From Magnetovibrio blakemorei (lineage in GTDB: Bacteria; Pseudomonadota; Alphaproteobacteria; Rhodospirillales; Magnetovibrionaceae): a DNA stretch of 64,000 bases. The translations under genes and the position numbers were made by a program. The notes beneath the pieces are model-generated. The model had not been told where the DNA came from and did not search any database. It saw only the letters and a list, made by a program, of their open reading frames with translations. The stretch covers positions 1 through 64,000 of the forward strand of contig NZ_MCGG01000067.1 in assembly GCF_001746755.1 (NCBI RefSeq), written 5' to 3'. Shown here piece after piece: positions 40,624 to 50,265 of this stretch; the stretch's first letter is position 1, and every line of letters starts with the position of its first letter.

Positions 40624-42099
40624 TTGTCATCTGATACGTCTGACGATGGTCCCGTCGATTTAGGTGAAGAGGAAAACTCTGAGCCCAATCGGGATATCGG
40701 CAAAGTCGGCGAGGAAGAGCATCCGCAACGCCCTGGAGGGGAGGAGCGTTCTCTGCGCGAAGACTCACGCCCAAGCGACGGCATTTTGCATGACGTCGAC
40801 GGTTTTGCGCGCGGTGAACGCTGCCTGGTCATCCACCCCCATCTGAAAAAGACTTCGCGCAAAGAAGGCGGGGCCTCTGTGCGCGGCCCCGAAGCGCGCC
40901 TGGATGAAATCGTTGGCTTGTCCGAAGCCATTGAGCTGGACATCGTTGAGACGCAAATCGTCTCCGTCACCGATCTCAAGCCGGGATCATATTTCGGTAA
41001 GGGGACCGTTGAGCGCTTAGACGCCATCATCAAGAGCCGTGACGTCGGTGTGGTGGTGATCGATGCGCAGCTTAGCCCTGTGCAGCAGCGTAACTTGGAA
41101 CGCGCCTGGGAAGCCAAAGTGCTGGACCGCACCGGCATCATCTTGGAAATTTTCGGCGAACGCGCGCGCACCAAGGAAGGGCGTTTGCAAGTTGAACTGG
41201 CACACCAATCGTATCAACGCTCTCGGCTGGTTCGGTCTTGGACCCACTTGGAACGCCAACGCGGCGGCGCCGGGTTTATGGGGGGACCGGGTGAAAGCCA
41301 GATCGAAGTCGACAGACGGTTGATTGATCAGCGCATCACCAAGCTCAAAAAACAGCTGGTGGAGGTCAAACGCACTCGCGAATTGCACAGAGAAGCGCGC
41401 CGCAAGGTGCCATATCCCATTGTCGCGCTGGTGGGCTACACCAACGCGGGCAAATCGACTTTGTTCAATCGCTTGACCCATTCCGACGTGTTCGTCAAAG
41501 ACCAGTTGTTTGCCACCTTGGACCCGACCATGCGGGGCCTTGAGTTGCCGTCAGGGACCAACATTATCCTGTCCGACACGGTGGGTTTCATTTCCAACTT
41601 GCCCCATGAACTGGTCGAAGCGTTTCATGCCACCTTGGAAGAGGTGTTGGAAGCGGAAATCATCGTCCATGTGCGCGATATTTCCCATCCCGACAGTGAA
41701 GCGCAAAAAGCCGATGTGGAAAGCGTTCTCAAGGGCCTTGGCGTGGATGATGAACGGGTCGGCAGCGCGATGATTGAAGTGCGCAACAAATGCGACGTTC
41801 TCAGCCCAGACGACTATGAACTGCAGTCCAACATCGCCAAACGCGCCGATCCACCGGTGGTGTTGATGTCGGCGGTGAGCGGGGAGGGGCTTGAGACGTT
41901 CTTGGCCCTCATCGAAGAACGGCTTTCAAGTTCTCATGAAACCATCACCGTGTGCCTATCGCCCACGGAAGGCAAACTGATGTCTTGGATGTATACCAAC
42001 GGCGAAGTTCTTGAGCGCACCGACGCCGATGACGGCGTGCATTTAACGGTGCGGTTCGAACCCAGCAATGCGCGACGCTTTGAACAAATGAAGCGCTAA
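40624..42099 (+). CDS. hflX: GTPase HflX
   Basis: The 491-residue ribosome-associated GTPase has an N-terminal HflX domain (KPGSYFGKGTVERLDAIIKS ... LDRTGIILEIFGERARTKEG), a coiled-coil with GPGESQIEVDRRLI, and a G domain with G1 GYTNAGKSTLF, G3 SDTVGFI and G4 NKCDVL. It splits or rescues stalled ribosomes under stress. About 60 acidic extra residues precede the domain from a TTG start. An internal start is possible. Confidence 0.93.
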   Translation: MSSDTSDDGPVDLGEEENSEPNRDIGKVGEEEHPQRPGGEERSLREDSRPSDGILHDVDGFARGERCLVIHPHLKKTSRKEGGASVRGPEARLDEIVGLSEAIELDIVETQIVSVTDLKPGSYFGKGTVERLDAIIKSRDVGVVVIDAQLSPVQQRNLERAWEAKVLDRTGIILEIFGERARTKEGRLQVELAHQSYQRSRLVRSWTHLERQRGGAGFMGGPGESQIEVDRRLIDQRITKLKKQLVEVKRTRELHREARRKVPYPIVALVGYTNAGKSTLFNRLTHSDVFVKDQLFATLDPTMRGLELPSGTNIILSDTVGFISNLPHELVEAFHATLEEVLEAEIIVHVRDISHPDSEAQKADVESVLKGLGVDDERVGSAMIEVRNKCDVLSPDDYELQSNIAKRADPPVVLMSAVSGEGLETFLALIEERLSSSHETITVCLSPTEGKLMSWMYTNGEVLERTDADDGVHLTVRFEPSNARRFEQMKR

Positions 42100-42225
42100 G
42101 GGGTTTTCCCGCTTCCAAACGCCTTTCCCAAATATAATTCCACACGGTTGCGCGCTCAGGGCGCTGCAACCTGACCCTTTGCGAGTCGATGTCTGAGAAA
42201 TATCTGTTTTTGTTTGATTTAACTG

Positions 42226-42255
42226 TTGACAAGTGGGTGGCTACTAGTAGATAAT
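42226..42255 (+). promoter_or_regulatory. Strong sigma-70-type promoter
   Basis: A perfect TTGACA (42226-42231) and GATAAT (42250-42255) with an 18-base spacer lie about 107 bases before the 89-residue gene. Between hflX and this promoter (42100-42225) I see nothing else. Confidence 0.6.
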
Positions 42256-42361
42256 GGACGACTTAAGTTGAATGCCGCAGGTGTATCGTGCGTGTCTGGA
42301 AGCGTGTTCTGGGTCGTGTGTTGCGTCGAGCGGTTCCCAGAATGGGCGGAAGGGAAGAGCA

Positions 42362-42631
42362 ATGGCCACCACGGAAGCACAGCGCAAATGGCGCGAAAAA
42401 AATCGCTTCGTTAAATCACAGCTGAATGTCATGGCGCGTAAAATCACCCATGACGGTCTTAAGGAAATTTCGGAAGTCTTTGGACTGCACGGCAAGGCGG
42501 AAGCCGTTGCCTTTTGCGCCTACATCGTGCGCGCGATGCGGCAAAAGGGCGAACGAGACGCGGCGACGTTTTTATACCTGGATGCCTTGAAGGCCGGCTT
42601 TAAGCGCGACCGCGATACCTATTCGCCCTAA
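42362..42631 (+). CDS. Hypothetical helical protein
   Basis: This 89-residue, mostly helical, basic protein begins ATTEAQRKWREKNRFVKSQLNVMARK and ends in ATFLYLDALKAGFKRDRD. GGAAGGGAAGAG lies just before the ATG at 42362. A longer frame from 42272 lacks such a site. It has its own good promoter, which supports a real gene. Function unknown; the basic N-terminal helix could bind nucleic acid. Confidence 0.65.
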   Translation: MATTEAQRKWREKNRFVKSQLNVMARKITHDGLKEISEVFGLHGKAEAVAFCAYIVRAMRQKGERDAATFLYLDALKAGFKRDRDTYSP

Positions 42632-42697
42632 AAAACAGGGCCTTAAAAGCTGGTATATGTGATTCATGGCTTGTACATCGGCTCATGATGTCGAAAT

Positions 42698-43522
42698 ATG
42701 GTGCCCATGAACACTTTGTTGCAAGACGTTGAAAATCTCATGCGGGACGTGGCGGAACAAGAAGTTCTGTCGCGTTTTGGGCGTCTTGAACGCACCGACA
42801 TCCAAGCCAAACGCGGCCCCGGCGACATCGTCACAAAAGCCGATTTGGAAGCTGAAAACCGTCTGATCGAAGGTTTAAGCAAACTCTTGCCCGAAAGCAC
42901 CACGGTCGGCGAAGAAGAATGCTTTCACAACCCAGACCTCCTTCAACGCCTCAGTTCCGGCCAACCCGTATGGGTCATTGATCCTCTCGATGGAACCGGG
43001 AACTTCGCCGCCAACAAGCCCTGTTTTGCGATGATCTGCGCGTTGATTGAAAACGGGCAGACGCAAATGGGCTGGATTCTCGATCCCGTTGCGGGGGTGT
43101 GCGCGCAGGTCCAAAGGGGCCGCGGTGTGTATATCGGTGGCCAACGCCTCACCATCACGCCGCCTGACGACTTAGAACACATGACCGGGTCGTTGGGCGA
43201 TGGCACACGCAAAAAAATCAAAGCGCTGAAAGAAGCCGGAGAACCAGGACTGCCCCTGCATCTGGTGCGCTATCACTGCTGCGGGCGGGAATACTTGGAT
43301 TTACTGGTGGGCAAGATCCATTTTGCCCACTACGGTGGGGCCTTGATGCCGTGGGATCACGCTGCCGGCACCTTGATGATTGAAGAAGCCGCAGGCTATG
43401 CCCGGCTTCGCAAGGACAAAAGCCTTTACATTTCGGGCCGTTATGGCCAAGGGGATCAGTTGTTACTTGCCCCCAATGAACATACCTTCGATGCGCTGGG
43501 TAAGGTTCTGTCAAACGTTTGA
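42698..43522 (+). CDS. Inositol monophosphatase family protein
   Basis: The 274-residue Mg-dependent phosphatase has the family metal sites: GEEE (near 68), VWVIDPLDGTGNF (near 90) and a C-terminal WDHAAGTLMIEEAAG (near 215). Members hydrolyse inositol monophosphate, 3'-phosphoadenosine phosphates or fructose-1,6-bisphosphate. The exact substrate is unresolved. The start may be ATG 42698 or 42707. Confidence 0.9.
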   Translation: MVPMNTLLQDVENLMRDVAEQEVLSRFGRLERTDIQAKRGPGDIVTKADLEAENRLIEGLSKLLPESTTVGEEECFHNPDLLQRLSSGQPVWVIDPLDGTGNFAANKPCFAMICALIENGQTQMGWILDPVAGVCAQVQRGRGVYIGGQRLTITPPDDLEHMTGSLGDGTRKKIKALKEAGEPGLPLHLVRYHCCGREYLDLLVGKIHFAHYGGALMPWDHAAGTLMIEEAAGYARLRKDKSLYISGRYGQGDQLLLAPNEHTFDALGKVLSNV

Positions 43523-43538
43523 AAACGGAGCATTTAAA

Positions 43539-44417
43539 ATGAAAACGGCATTTCTGGGTCTTGGCGTCATGGGTTATCACATGGCGGGCTATCTGCAAAA
43601 AGCAGGTTACGAAACCACGGTCTATAACCGCACGGCGCAAAAAGCGGTTGCCTGGGTAGCCGAGTTTGGCGGAACAAGCGCCGACACCCCCGCCAAAGCC
43701 GCCCACGATGCCGACATCGTGTTTGCCTGTGTGGGCAACGACAATGATTTGCGCGCTGTCGTGTTGGGTGAAAATGGCGCGTTTTCCGGCATGAAGGCCG
43801 GGGCCATTTTCGTCGACAACACCACCGCATCCGCAATTGTTGCCCGCGAATTGTATGCCCTGGGCAATGAGCACGGGTTTCATTTTATCGATGCGCCGGT
43901 TTCGGGCGGCGAAGCGGGGGCTAAAAATGGCGCTCTCACGGTGATGTGTGGTGGCGATGCAGCCGCCTTTCAAAAGGCTCAGCCCGCCATTGACACGTTT
44001 GCCCGCGCCGTCACCTTGATGGGACCCAGCGGCAGCGGCCAGCTCACCAAAATGGTCAACCAGGTGTGCATCGCGGGGATGTTGCAGGGCTTGTCGGAAG
44101 CGCTCAACTTTTCCGAACGCGCCGGGCTGGACAGCAAACTGGTGCTCGACGTGATTTCCAAAGGCGCGGCGCAGTCGTGGCAGATGGAAAACCGCGGCAC
44201 CACCATGGTCGATAATAAATTCGATTTCGGCTTCGCCGTCGATTGGATGCGCAAAGATTTGGGCATCGTTCTGGCGGAAGCCGAACAAAACGGCGCGCAA
44301 ATGCCGGTAACGGCCTTGGTCGACCAGTTTTACAAAGACGTTCAGGCCATGGACGGTGGGGCTGGCAAACGCTGGGATACCTCGAGCCTCATCAAACGCT
44401 TGCGCCGCGAAGACTAA
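43539..44417 (+). CDS. 3-hydroxyisobutyrate dehydrogenase-family beta-hydroxyacid dehydrogenase
   Basis: The 292-residue NAD(P)-dependent enzyme has the N-terminal dinucleotide motif AFLGLGVMGYHMAGYL, the substrate motif FIDAPVSGGEAGAKNGALTVMCGG and the catalytic Lys in GQLTKMVNQVCIAG. Related enzymes act on 3-hydroxyisobutyrate, tartronate semialdehyde or glyoxylate/succinic semialdehyde. The specific substrate is not certain. GGAG before the ATG at 43539 gives the start. Confidence 0.9.
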   Translation: MKTAFLGLGVMGYHMAGYLQKAGYETTVYNRTAQKAVAWVAEFGGTSADTPAKAAHDADIVFACVGNDNDLRAVVLGENGAFSGMKAGAIFVDNTTASAIVARELYALGNEHGFHFIDAPVSGGEAGAKNGALTVMCGGDAAAFQKAQPAIDTFARAVTLMGPSGSGQLTKMVNQVCIAGMLQGLSEALNFSERAGLDSKLVLDVISKGAAQSWQMENRGTTMVDNKFDFGFAVDWMRKDLGIVLAEAEQNGAQMPVTALVDQFYKDVQAMDGGAGKRWDTSSLIKRLRRED

Positions 44418-44576
44418 GTGCTCTCCGTTTGGTAACGTTACGCAAAAATCCATATTTTGCATTGCACTGAGAGCGATGCTGTATTGCAAAAAACAGTCAT
44501 TCCAATGGCAATTTTGTACTGTTAAACAGGTGCCTTATGTCCGACGGGTGTCGTCAGGCCAGAATAGGTGCGTGTT

Positions 44577-46262
44577 ATGTTCTTGCAAAACCTCCCCATA
44601 AATAAAAAGTTGATGTTGATTGTCGCTTTGGTCGCAGTGGGTATGATGGTGATTTTTTCCATCAGCCTGTACGCGCTGCGCAGTGAAATGATGGACAGTC
44701 GCCAGCAGAAAACCAAAAGTATTGTCGAAACCACCCTGTCTGTCATTGCTCATTTTGAGGCGATGTCCCATAGCGGGCAACTCACAAAGGCCGAAGCACA
44801 AGAAAAAGCGAAGTTGGCAGTCGCTGACTTGCGTTATGACGATGGCAACTACGTTTGGATCAATGATCTTGATGTTATTATGGTCATGCACCCGTTAAAA
44901 CCCGCCCTCAACGGGAAAGACCTGTCGGACATCAAAGATCCCAACGGATTTGCCTTGTTCACAGCGTTTGCCGATACGGTGCGCAACAAGGGTGCTGGAT
45001 TTGTGCCATACATGTGGGCCAAGCCGGGCTTTGATAAGCCTCAACCCAAAATTTCATACGTTGGCGGATTCACCCCGTGGGAATGGGTTGTGGGTACGGG
45101 TGTGTATATCGATGATGTGAATACGGCATTTTACAATCAGGCGATGGTTTTTGCGGTTGTGTTTGCGGTTGTGTTGAGCTTGGTGGTGGCGTTTGCCATT
45201 GCCATAGGTCGGGGCATATCCGGTCCCGTGAATGCTTTGTCTGTGACCATGCGGGAACTATCAGGTGGGAATAAGAGCCACGACATTCCAGGGCTTGAGC
45301 GTGGTGACGAAGTCGGTGGCATGGCCCAAGCCGTCAACATCTTCAAACAAGAAATGATCCGTGCAGAAGCCCTTGATGAGCAACACAAAGAAGTTGAACG
45401 TGCCCAGAAACAGCGGGCCGAACGCATTGCCGCGTTGACGCAAAAATTTGATCAAGATGCGGCGGCTATGATCCAAACCGTCTCTTCTGCGGCGACGGAG
45501 CTTCAATCGTCGTCTCAGTCCATGAGCGGCACGGCAGAGCAAACCATGAGACTGTCAACCAGCGTCGCCAGTGCGTCCGAACAAGCGTCCGCCAATGTGC
45601 AAACTGTGGCCAGTGCGGCGGAAGAACTGTCGGCATCGATTTCGGAAATTTCACGTCAAGTGTCGCAGTCCTCGCAAATTGCGGGAACGGCCGTGTCCGA
45701 AGTCCAGGGGGCCAACACCAAAGTCCAAGGATTGGCCGAGGCCGCCAACAAGATTGGTGCCGTGGTGGCCTTAATCACCGACATCGCGGATCAGACCAAC
45801 CTGCTGGCCCTGAACGCAACCATCGAAGCGGCCCGCGCGGGCGAAGCGGGCAAGGGCTTTGCGGTGGTGGCCTCCGAAGTGAAGAACCTCGCCAACCAAA
45901 CGGCCAAAGCAACGGAAGAAATTTCCAGCCACATCAGCGGCATCCAAAGCGCCACACAAGATGCGGTTCACGCCATTGGGTCCATTGGCGGTATTATGAA
46001 CCAAATCAATGAGATATCATCAACCATTGCTGCGGCGGTTGAAGAGCAGGGCGCGGCCACTTCGGAAATTGCCCGCAACGTTGAACAAGCGGCGATTGGC
46101 ACCAAGGAGGTGACGACCAACACTGTCAAAGTCACCCACGGGGCCAGCGAAACCGGCCATGCAGCGGGTGAAGTTTTGGCGGCATCCAAAGAATTGTCCA
46201 AGCAATCCGAAATGCTCCGCGCCACCGTGGATACGTTCCTCAACGACGTTCGGTCAGCTTAG
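44577..46262 (+). CDS. Methyl-accepting chemotaxis protein with periplasmic Cache domain
   Basis: The 561-residue receptor has a first helix (about 12-32), a periplasmic single-Cache-like domain ([40 protein letters not shown] ... [19 protein letters not shown]), a second helix near 185-208, HAMP ([18 protein letters not shown]) and a long cytoplasmic signalling coil. The hairpin tip [35 protein letters not shown] is canonical. It should feed the CheW encoded at 3.9 kb. The DPNG/HP motifs suggest an organic-acid ligand, by analogy only. Confidence 0.94.
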   Translation: MFLQNLPINKKLMLIVALVAVGMMVIFSISLYALRSEMMDSRQQKTKSIVETTLSVIAHFEAMSHSGQLTKAEAQEKAKLAVADLRYDDGNYVWINDLDVIMVMHPLKPALNGKDLSDIKDPNGFALFTAFADTVRNKGAGFVPYMWAKPGFDKPQPKISYVGGFTPWEWVVGTGVYIDDVNTAFYNQAMVFAVVFAVVLSLVVAFAIAIGRGISGPVNALSVTMRELSGGNKSHDIPGLERGDEVGGMAQAVNIFKQEMIRAEALDEQHKEVERAQKQRAERIAALTQKFDQDAAAMIQTVSSAATELQSSSQSMSGTAEQTMRLSTSVASASEQASANVQTVASAAEELSASISEISRQVSQSSQIAGTAVSEVQGANTKVQGLAEAANKIGAVVALITDIADQTNLLALNATIEAARAGEAGKGFAVVASEVKNLANQTAKATEEISSHISGIQSATQDAVHAIGSIGGIMNQINEISSTIAAAVEEQGAATSEIARNVEQAAIGTKEVTTNTVKVTHGASETGHAAGEVLAASKELSKQSEMLRATVDTFLNDVRSA

Positions 46263-46280
46263 AACCTCAACCTCCATCAT

Positions 46281-46325
46281 AAAAAAGCGGGCGGCAGACG
46301 CGAAGGTCTTCCGCCCGTATTTTTT
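46281..46325. terminator. Bidirectional terminator between the chemoreceptor and lipoprotein genes
   Basis: Stem CGGGCGG (46288-46294) / CCGCCCG (46311-46317) lies between A6 on the left and ATTTTTT on the right, at the convergence of two genes. Confidence 0.85.
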
Positions 46326-46343
46326 GCAGTTCAGTATGAGCAG

Positions 46344-46964
46344 TTATTCGATGATGAACACCGCGCGGGGACGGGGGCTTTTGATGTCTTTGACGTCCCA
46401 CACCAGCCACATGAAGCGCGGATCTTTGGGGTCTTTCTTTTTTGACGTGGCGTTGTCGCTTTTGACGGGCAGGTCAGTTTTAACGCGGATTTGACCTTGC
46501 ATGTTCAGGCCCATATCCCAAAGCCGCTGGCGGTTGTCTGCCGAAATGGATTTGCCTTCGAGCACAATGTAGCCAGAATTTTCAACGTATTTTAGCTGTA
46601 AAATCAATTCGTTGCGACGAATGAAGGTCATGGTTTTGTTTTTTAAGAGATCGCCCGCGATTTCCCATTTCAGCTTGAAATGGCCTTGTTTGTAGTACTG
46701 GAATTCTTTGGTGGCGGTGTCGCGTTTGAAATCGCGCTCGATCACGGCGATTTTTTCTTTTTCTTCCGCGGGTGAAATCTTGCCATCTTTGAGGCCCTGA
46801 TAGAGCGTCAAATCGGCCAAGTAGCCGTCGAACTTCACGGAATAATAACCAGCCTTGTCGAGCTCGATTTCCGCATCGAACCGCGCCGGCAGATAACACG
46901 ACGCCAACAGCGCGCCCATTAGCCCTAAGCCTAAAAACTTAACCAGAACGGATTTGAGTTTCAT
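46344..46964 (-). CDS. Hypothetical lipoprotein
   Basis: The 206-residue protein has a signal peptide ending in lipobox LLASC (Cys near residue 23), so it is lipid-anchored in the envelope. The mature part is basic and beta-rich (RFDAEIELDKAGYYSVKFDGYLADLTLYQGL ... FKLKWEIAGDLL ... NKTMTFIRRNELILQLKYVENSGYIVLEG). I recognise no domain. The start overlaps the mazG stop by 4 bases, so it is cotranscribed with mazG. Confidence 0.8.
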   Translation of the reverse strand: MKLKSVLVKFLGLGLMGALLASCYLPARFDAEIELDKAGYYSVKFDGYLADLTLYQGLKDGKISPAEEKEKIAVIERDFKRDTATKEFQYYKQGHFKLKWEIAGDLLKNKTMTFIRRNELILQLKYVENSGYIVLEGKSISADNRQRLWDMGLNMQGQIRVKTDLPVKSDNATSKKKDPKDPRFMWLVWDVKDIKSPRPRAVFIIE

Positions 46965-47827
46965 TGGTCTTTTGGTCCTTTGTCTGCGTTTTGGCTATCT
47001 GCGTTTTGGGCGGTCTTCGCTTCGTCCCACAGGCGGTCCAGTTCATCCAAGGCGGTGCCTTCGACGGTTTGACCTTGGGCCCACAGGCTCTGTTCAATAT
47101 AACCAAAACGGTTTTCGAAGCGGCCATTGGCGCGCCCCAGCGCCACTTCGGAATCCACACCCAACTTGCGCGCCAAGTTGACGCAGGTAAACAGCAAATC
47201 GCCAATTTCGTGTTCGATGGCGCGTTCATCATGGGTTGTGATTTCAGCTTCAAGCTCGGCCACTTCTTCGCGAAATTTGTCGAACACGGGGGCCACGCCG
47301 GGCCAGTCAAAGCCCACTCGTGCGGCGCGTTTTTGCAGCTTGTGGGCGCGCATCAAGGCCGGGAAGCCTCGGCTGACATCGGCCAGAGCTCCGGTGGGCT
47401 GATCGACATTTGCGCCTTTTGCCTTGGTTTTGCGCTCATCAGCCTTCAGCGCTTCCCAATTGTCCACTTGGGCCTGGGCGTCATCGATGCCCACTTGGGT
47501 GCCGAACACATGGGGGTGGCGACGGATCATCTTTTCGGTAATCGTAGCGGCGATGGCGTGAAAGTCGAACGCGCCTTGTTCCTTGGCCATCTGGGCGTAA
47601 AACACCACCTGGAACAGCAAATCGCCCAGTTCGTCCTTCAAATGGTCCATGTCGCCGTGTTCGATGGCATCGGCGACTTCATAGGCTTCTTCGATGGTGT
47701 GGGGTGCAATGGTGGCGAAGGTCTGCTCCAAATCCCACGGGCACCCGCCATCGGGCGAGCGCAACCGCGCCATCAGGTCCAGAAGACCGTCTAAGTCGTT
47801 TTTGGGGAGGGGGGTAGATTTGCTCAT
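46961..47827 (-). CDS. mazG: Nucleoside triphosphate pyrophosphohydrolase MazG
   Basis: The 288-residue protein has tandem MazG domains. The first has CPWDLEQTFATIAPHTIEEAYEVADAIEHGDMDHLKDELGDLLFQVVFYAQ; the second has EEVAELEAEI with EIGDLLFTCVNLARKL. The EExxE/ExxD metal motifs are intact. It hydrolyses abnormal NTPs to NMP and pyrophosphate. The ATG at 47827 is preferred because the upstream extension is not conserved. Confidence 0.94.
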   Translation of the reverse strand: MSKSTPLPKNDLDGLLDLMARLRSPDGGCPWDLEQTFATIAPHTIEEAYEVADAIEHGDMDHLKDELGDLLFQVVFYAQMAKEQGAFDFHAIAATITEKMIRRHPHVFGTQVGIDDAQAQVDNWEALKADERKTKAKGANVDQPTGALADVSRGFPALMRAHKLQKRAARVGFDWPGVAPVFDKFREEVAELEAEITTHDERAIEHEIGDLLFTCVNLARKLGVDSEVALGRANGRFENRFGYIEQSLWAQGQTVEGTALDELDRLWDEAKTAQNADSQNADKGPKDQ

Positions 47828-47873
47828 GCGTCGATTATCCCGAGAGGCCTTGGCAGACACAAGACATTTCGCC

Positions 47874-48632
47874 TTAAACTTTCAAAACCTTGCCATATTC
47901 GTCTAAAGCCGCCTGATAGCGCCCGTGTTCGCTGGAAAACTCTGGTTTATCGCAGGTGAAGTCCACGAATTTCTGCAACACTATCGATTGTTTTGCGGCA
48001 AAATCCACCACATCAACGGTCCCTAAGCGTGTCAGAAGGGGGAAGAAGCTCACCACCACATGACCGCCTTGGGGGCGCAGCGCCATTTTATCGATGTCTT
48101 GGCGCAAGGCGGGCAGGCCTGCCATCATGAATTCGCCAAATGGGCGCAAAATGGCGGCATCAGCCTCTAACTGGCGACGTTCCGCGATGAATTGGGTCCG
48201 CTCCGTAATGACTTTATCGGCGTAAACGACCGGGGCTTCGGTTGAGATGTCACACTCCCATCCGGCCTTGGGAATCAACAGATCGGTTTGATCGTCTTCG
48301 GCGCGGCTGCCCGACAGTGGCATGGTGCGGCACCGTTGCGGCTTGGTTTCGTGAACCGCGCACAGGCCATCGGGCAGCAACGCCGGGCAGGGCGTATGCA
48401 GCGGCAGGTAGGACAGGGCGGTGATCCGCACAGCGATCGGCTTCTTTTTAGACGTTTTGGTCAAAAGGCCATATTTGGCGGTGATCTCAAACGACTTACC
48501 GCCGGGACGCACGGGCGTGAACAGCAAAAATAGCGGCAACAGATCGGCGTGGCGGATGGCGTCGTCCAGGCCCAGCGGCAACCACCCCTGACAGCATTTG
48601 CCACAACCGATACAGTTAAAATGCCGATCCAC
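47874..48632 (-). CDS. YkgJ family cysteine-cluster protein
   Basis: The 252-residue protein has the N-terminal cluster FNCIGCGKCCQGW and later CPALLPDGLCAVHETKPQRCRTMPL, the CxxCGxCC ... C ... C...C pattern of the YkgJ/UPF0153 family, which probably binds zinc or an Fe-S cluster. Biochemical role unknown. It lies on the same strand as mazG with short spacers. Confidence 0.88.
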   Translation of the reverse strand: MDRHFNCIGCGKCCQGWLPLGLDDAIRHADLLPLFLLFTPVRPGGKSFEITAKYGLLTKTSKKKPIAVRITALSYLPLHTPCPALLPDGLCAVHETKPQRCRTMPLSGSRAEDDQTDLLIPKAGWECDISTEAPVVYADKVITERTQFIAERRQLEADAAILRPFGEFMMAGLPALRQDIDKMALRPQGGHVVVSFFPLLTRLGTVDVVDFAAKQSIVLQKFVDFTCDKPEFSSEHGRYQAALDEYGKVLKV

Positions 48633-48670
48633 GGCGTCCCCTCATTCAGTCTAGGCCATCAACGGCAATA

Positions 48671-49156
48671 TCAGGCGCCACAACACTTTTTGAACTTTTT
48701 GCCGGAACCACAGGGGCAGGGATCATTGCGCCCGACCTTGTCGACCCGGCGCGGCTCCAAGTTGGGATTGATTTTGCCGTCCAAGTAGACCCAGCGGCCG
48801 TTTTCGCGGATAAAATCGGCGCGTTCTCGGTGCGCATGCAATTGTCCGGCTTCGTTAAAGCGCGCCGTAAAGGTCACGGTGCCCACCTCGTCGTCCGCGC
48901 CGCCACCGGTGGTTTCGGTGATTTCCAGACCAACCCATTCGGTGTCCACCGATTGCGCCTTGGCGGCGGCTTTGTTGTAGCTGCTCTGCGCAGACTTGGC
49001 GTGGGTGTTGGCAACGTGATCAAAATCATCTTTGACGTGCGCCGTATAACGCGAGCGCATCAAAGCCTCCGCGGTCAGAGCCGTGCTGGGGTCAGCCAAG
49101 ATCGGCCCACAACACTCATCAAAATCTTTACCGGAATTACACGGGCACGCAGTCAT
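48671..49156 (-). CDS. YchJ family protein with two SEC-C motifs (UPF0225)
   Basis: The 161-residue protein begins [18 protein letters not shown] and ends [17 protein letters not shown], the two SEC-C zinc motifs that bracket a cystatin/NTF2-like middle domain, as in YchJ. Function is unknown; SEC-C motifs bind zinc and are found in SecA and other proteins. The frame continues upstream to 49471 and crosses the dif site, but that extension looks like chance. Confidence 0.9.
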   Translation of the reverse strand: MTACPCNSGKDFDECCGPILADPSTALTAEALMRSRYTAHVKDDFDHVANTHAKSAQSSYNKAAAKAQSVDTEWVGLEITETTGGGADDEVGTVTFTARFNEAGQLHAHRERADFIRENGRWVYLDGKINPNLEPRRVDKVGRNDPCPCGSGKKFKKCCGA

Positions 49157-49339
49157 GGCAGGTACTTTCTTTAAAGGGGGTGTTTGAGAATCAATTGGGT
49201 GATGGCGACAATTTAACCGCTGCCGCTCCAATTTGAAATCACTGTGTTGAGGAATGCATTCGGTAGTTTTCACAGAAGCTTGGAAGAATGGGGGGGGGCC
49301 ACGTAATCGTAGCGCGCAGTCACATACGAATATTCCCGT

Positions 49340-49367
49340 TAATCGCATAATGTATATTATGGAAAAT
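49340..49367 (+). other. dif: Chromosomal dif site / attL of the prophage
   Basis: XerC arm TAATCGCATAA (49340-49350), centre TGTATA (49351-49356) and XerD arm TTATGGAAAAT (49357-49367). The CGCATAA half and the TGTATA centre equal the E. coli dif sequence, and the XerD arm differs at two positions. XerCD acts here on chromosome dimers. The 17 bases from 49351 recur at 60807, marking the left boundary of the prophage. Confidence 0.85.
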
Positions 49368-49445
49368 CGGCTTAAGATTTTCATTTCAAAGGCTTGGCGC
49401 GCTTTCACACACCATCTAGTGATCTTCGCCCCCACACCTACGTAA
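49368..49445 (+). other. Alternative 3' exon-like end of the phage regulator gene (used in the circular form)
   Basis: Reading in frame through the 17-bp core (YIMEN), the left end of the prophage encodes 25 residues, [20 protein letters not shown] plus APTPT, then TAA at 49443-49445. In the excised circle these codons would join the regulator starting at 60335. In the integrated state they are cut off from their start codon. Confidence 0.75.
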
Positions 49446-49491
49446 GCCCGTAGGTTGACGGCATTGGTCATACAATGCCCATTTCTCCCCT

Positions 49492-49932
49492 ATGGCACTG
49501 GAAACTTTCATGGTTGCGTTACCCCCACCCGACAAAATCGGCATGGCAAACTACCTTGAAAAGCTCGCTCATACTTTGCGCTTTCAAGCCGAAAATGACG
49601 CGAAAAGAGTCCTCGACAACGCCAACGTCAACCGCCACCGCGACAAGCTCAAAGACGCCCGCGCCGTGCTCAGGGCGCGCATGTGGCAAGGGCTTGATCG
49701 TCACCGCGCCATCTTGCAAACCGAACAGGAAACAGGCATCCCTCGCGACGTGCTGGAAAAATGGGCCAACTTGGAAGCCGCCGATATCACCCGGCAAAAA
49801 CGTGATCGAGCGATCATGCAAAAATGCGCGACAGGCTGGACCAACCCCCAGCTTGCCACGCATTTCAACGTCTCAGAAACGCACATCGCCCGCATTATCG
49901 CAAAAATGCGCGCCACAGCAAAAAGACCATGA
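49492..49932 (+). CDS. Phage HTH protein (second regulator candidate)
   Basis: The 146-residue basic protein has a C-terminal helix-turn-helix (GWTNPQLATHFNVSETHIARIIAKMRATAKRP) and an N-terminal helical region (NRHRDKLKDARAVLRARMWQGLDRHRAI). In the circular phage it lies 46 bases downstream of the regulator and on the same strand, so the two could form one plus-strand unit. The start could also be the ATG at 49510, which follows GGAAA. It converges on the last minus-strand gene, overlapping it by 38 bases. Confidence 0.7.
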   Translation: MALETFMVALPPPDKIGMANYLEKLAHTLRFQAENDAKRVLDNANVNRHRDKLKDARAVLRARMWQGLDRHRAILQTEQETGIPRDVLEKWANLEAADITRQKRDRAIMQKCATGWTNPQLATHFNVSETHIARIIAKMRATAKRP

Positions 49933-50140
49933 CCAACCCCACCACCCATGGAGTGTATTTTTTGATTGCATCTTCCCGCGCCCATGCGCTTTCGATTTCA
50001 TCAATCCATGACTGGTCAATGATTTCCGCGCCATTTTCAGAACCAGACGAAAACCACGCCGGAACAGACCAGTCCCATTGACTTGCGTCAAAAGCCGTGG
50101 TTTTGAGCCAGTCGGGAACATAGTCCGTCCAAGTCGACAT
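49895..50140 (-). CDS. Small phage membrane protein
   Basis: The 81-residue protein is acidic and Trp-rich in the first 60 residues (MSTWTDYVPDWLKTTAF ... IDEIESAWAREDAIKKY) and ends in one membrane helix (PWVVGLVMVFLLWRAFLR). It is the last gene of the minus-strand series. The topology resembles the small virion-membrane proteins of PM2. Specific role unknown. Confidence 0.7.
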   Translation of the reverse strand: MSTWTDYVPDWLKTTAFDASQWDWSVPAWFSSGSENGAEIIDQSWIDEIESAWAREDAIKKYTPWVVGLVMVFLLWRAFLR

Positions 50141-50144
50141 GATC

Positions 50145-50261
50145 TTAACCCTTCGCCTTCACCACACGCCCGCCCTTGGCGTAGCGATAACCCTTTTTGA
50201 GTTTGGACGTGCCCTTTTTCAAGCCCACCCGCGACTTTGATTTTTTACGCCGTACAGCCAT
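50145..50261 (-). CDS. Tiny highly basic phage protein (38 residues)
   Basis: An ATG at 50261 opens a 38-codon frame with the sequence MAVRRKKSKSRVGLKKGTSK followed by LKKGYRYAKGGRVVKAKG. Almost half of its residues are Lys or Arg. It follows the neighbouring small gene closely on the same strand. It recalls small DNA-condensing or virion-internal proteins, but the role is inferred from charge and place only. Confidence 0.65.
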   Translation of the reverse strand: MAVRRKKSKSRVGLKKGTSKLKKGYRYAKGGRVVKAKG

Positions 50262-50265
50262 AACC

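Noticed and set aside
48671-49471. Extended start of the YchJ-type gene across the dif site
   Set aside because: The extra 105 residues precede the conserved [12 protein letters not shown] start, show no domain and span the att core, so they depend on prophage insertion by chance.
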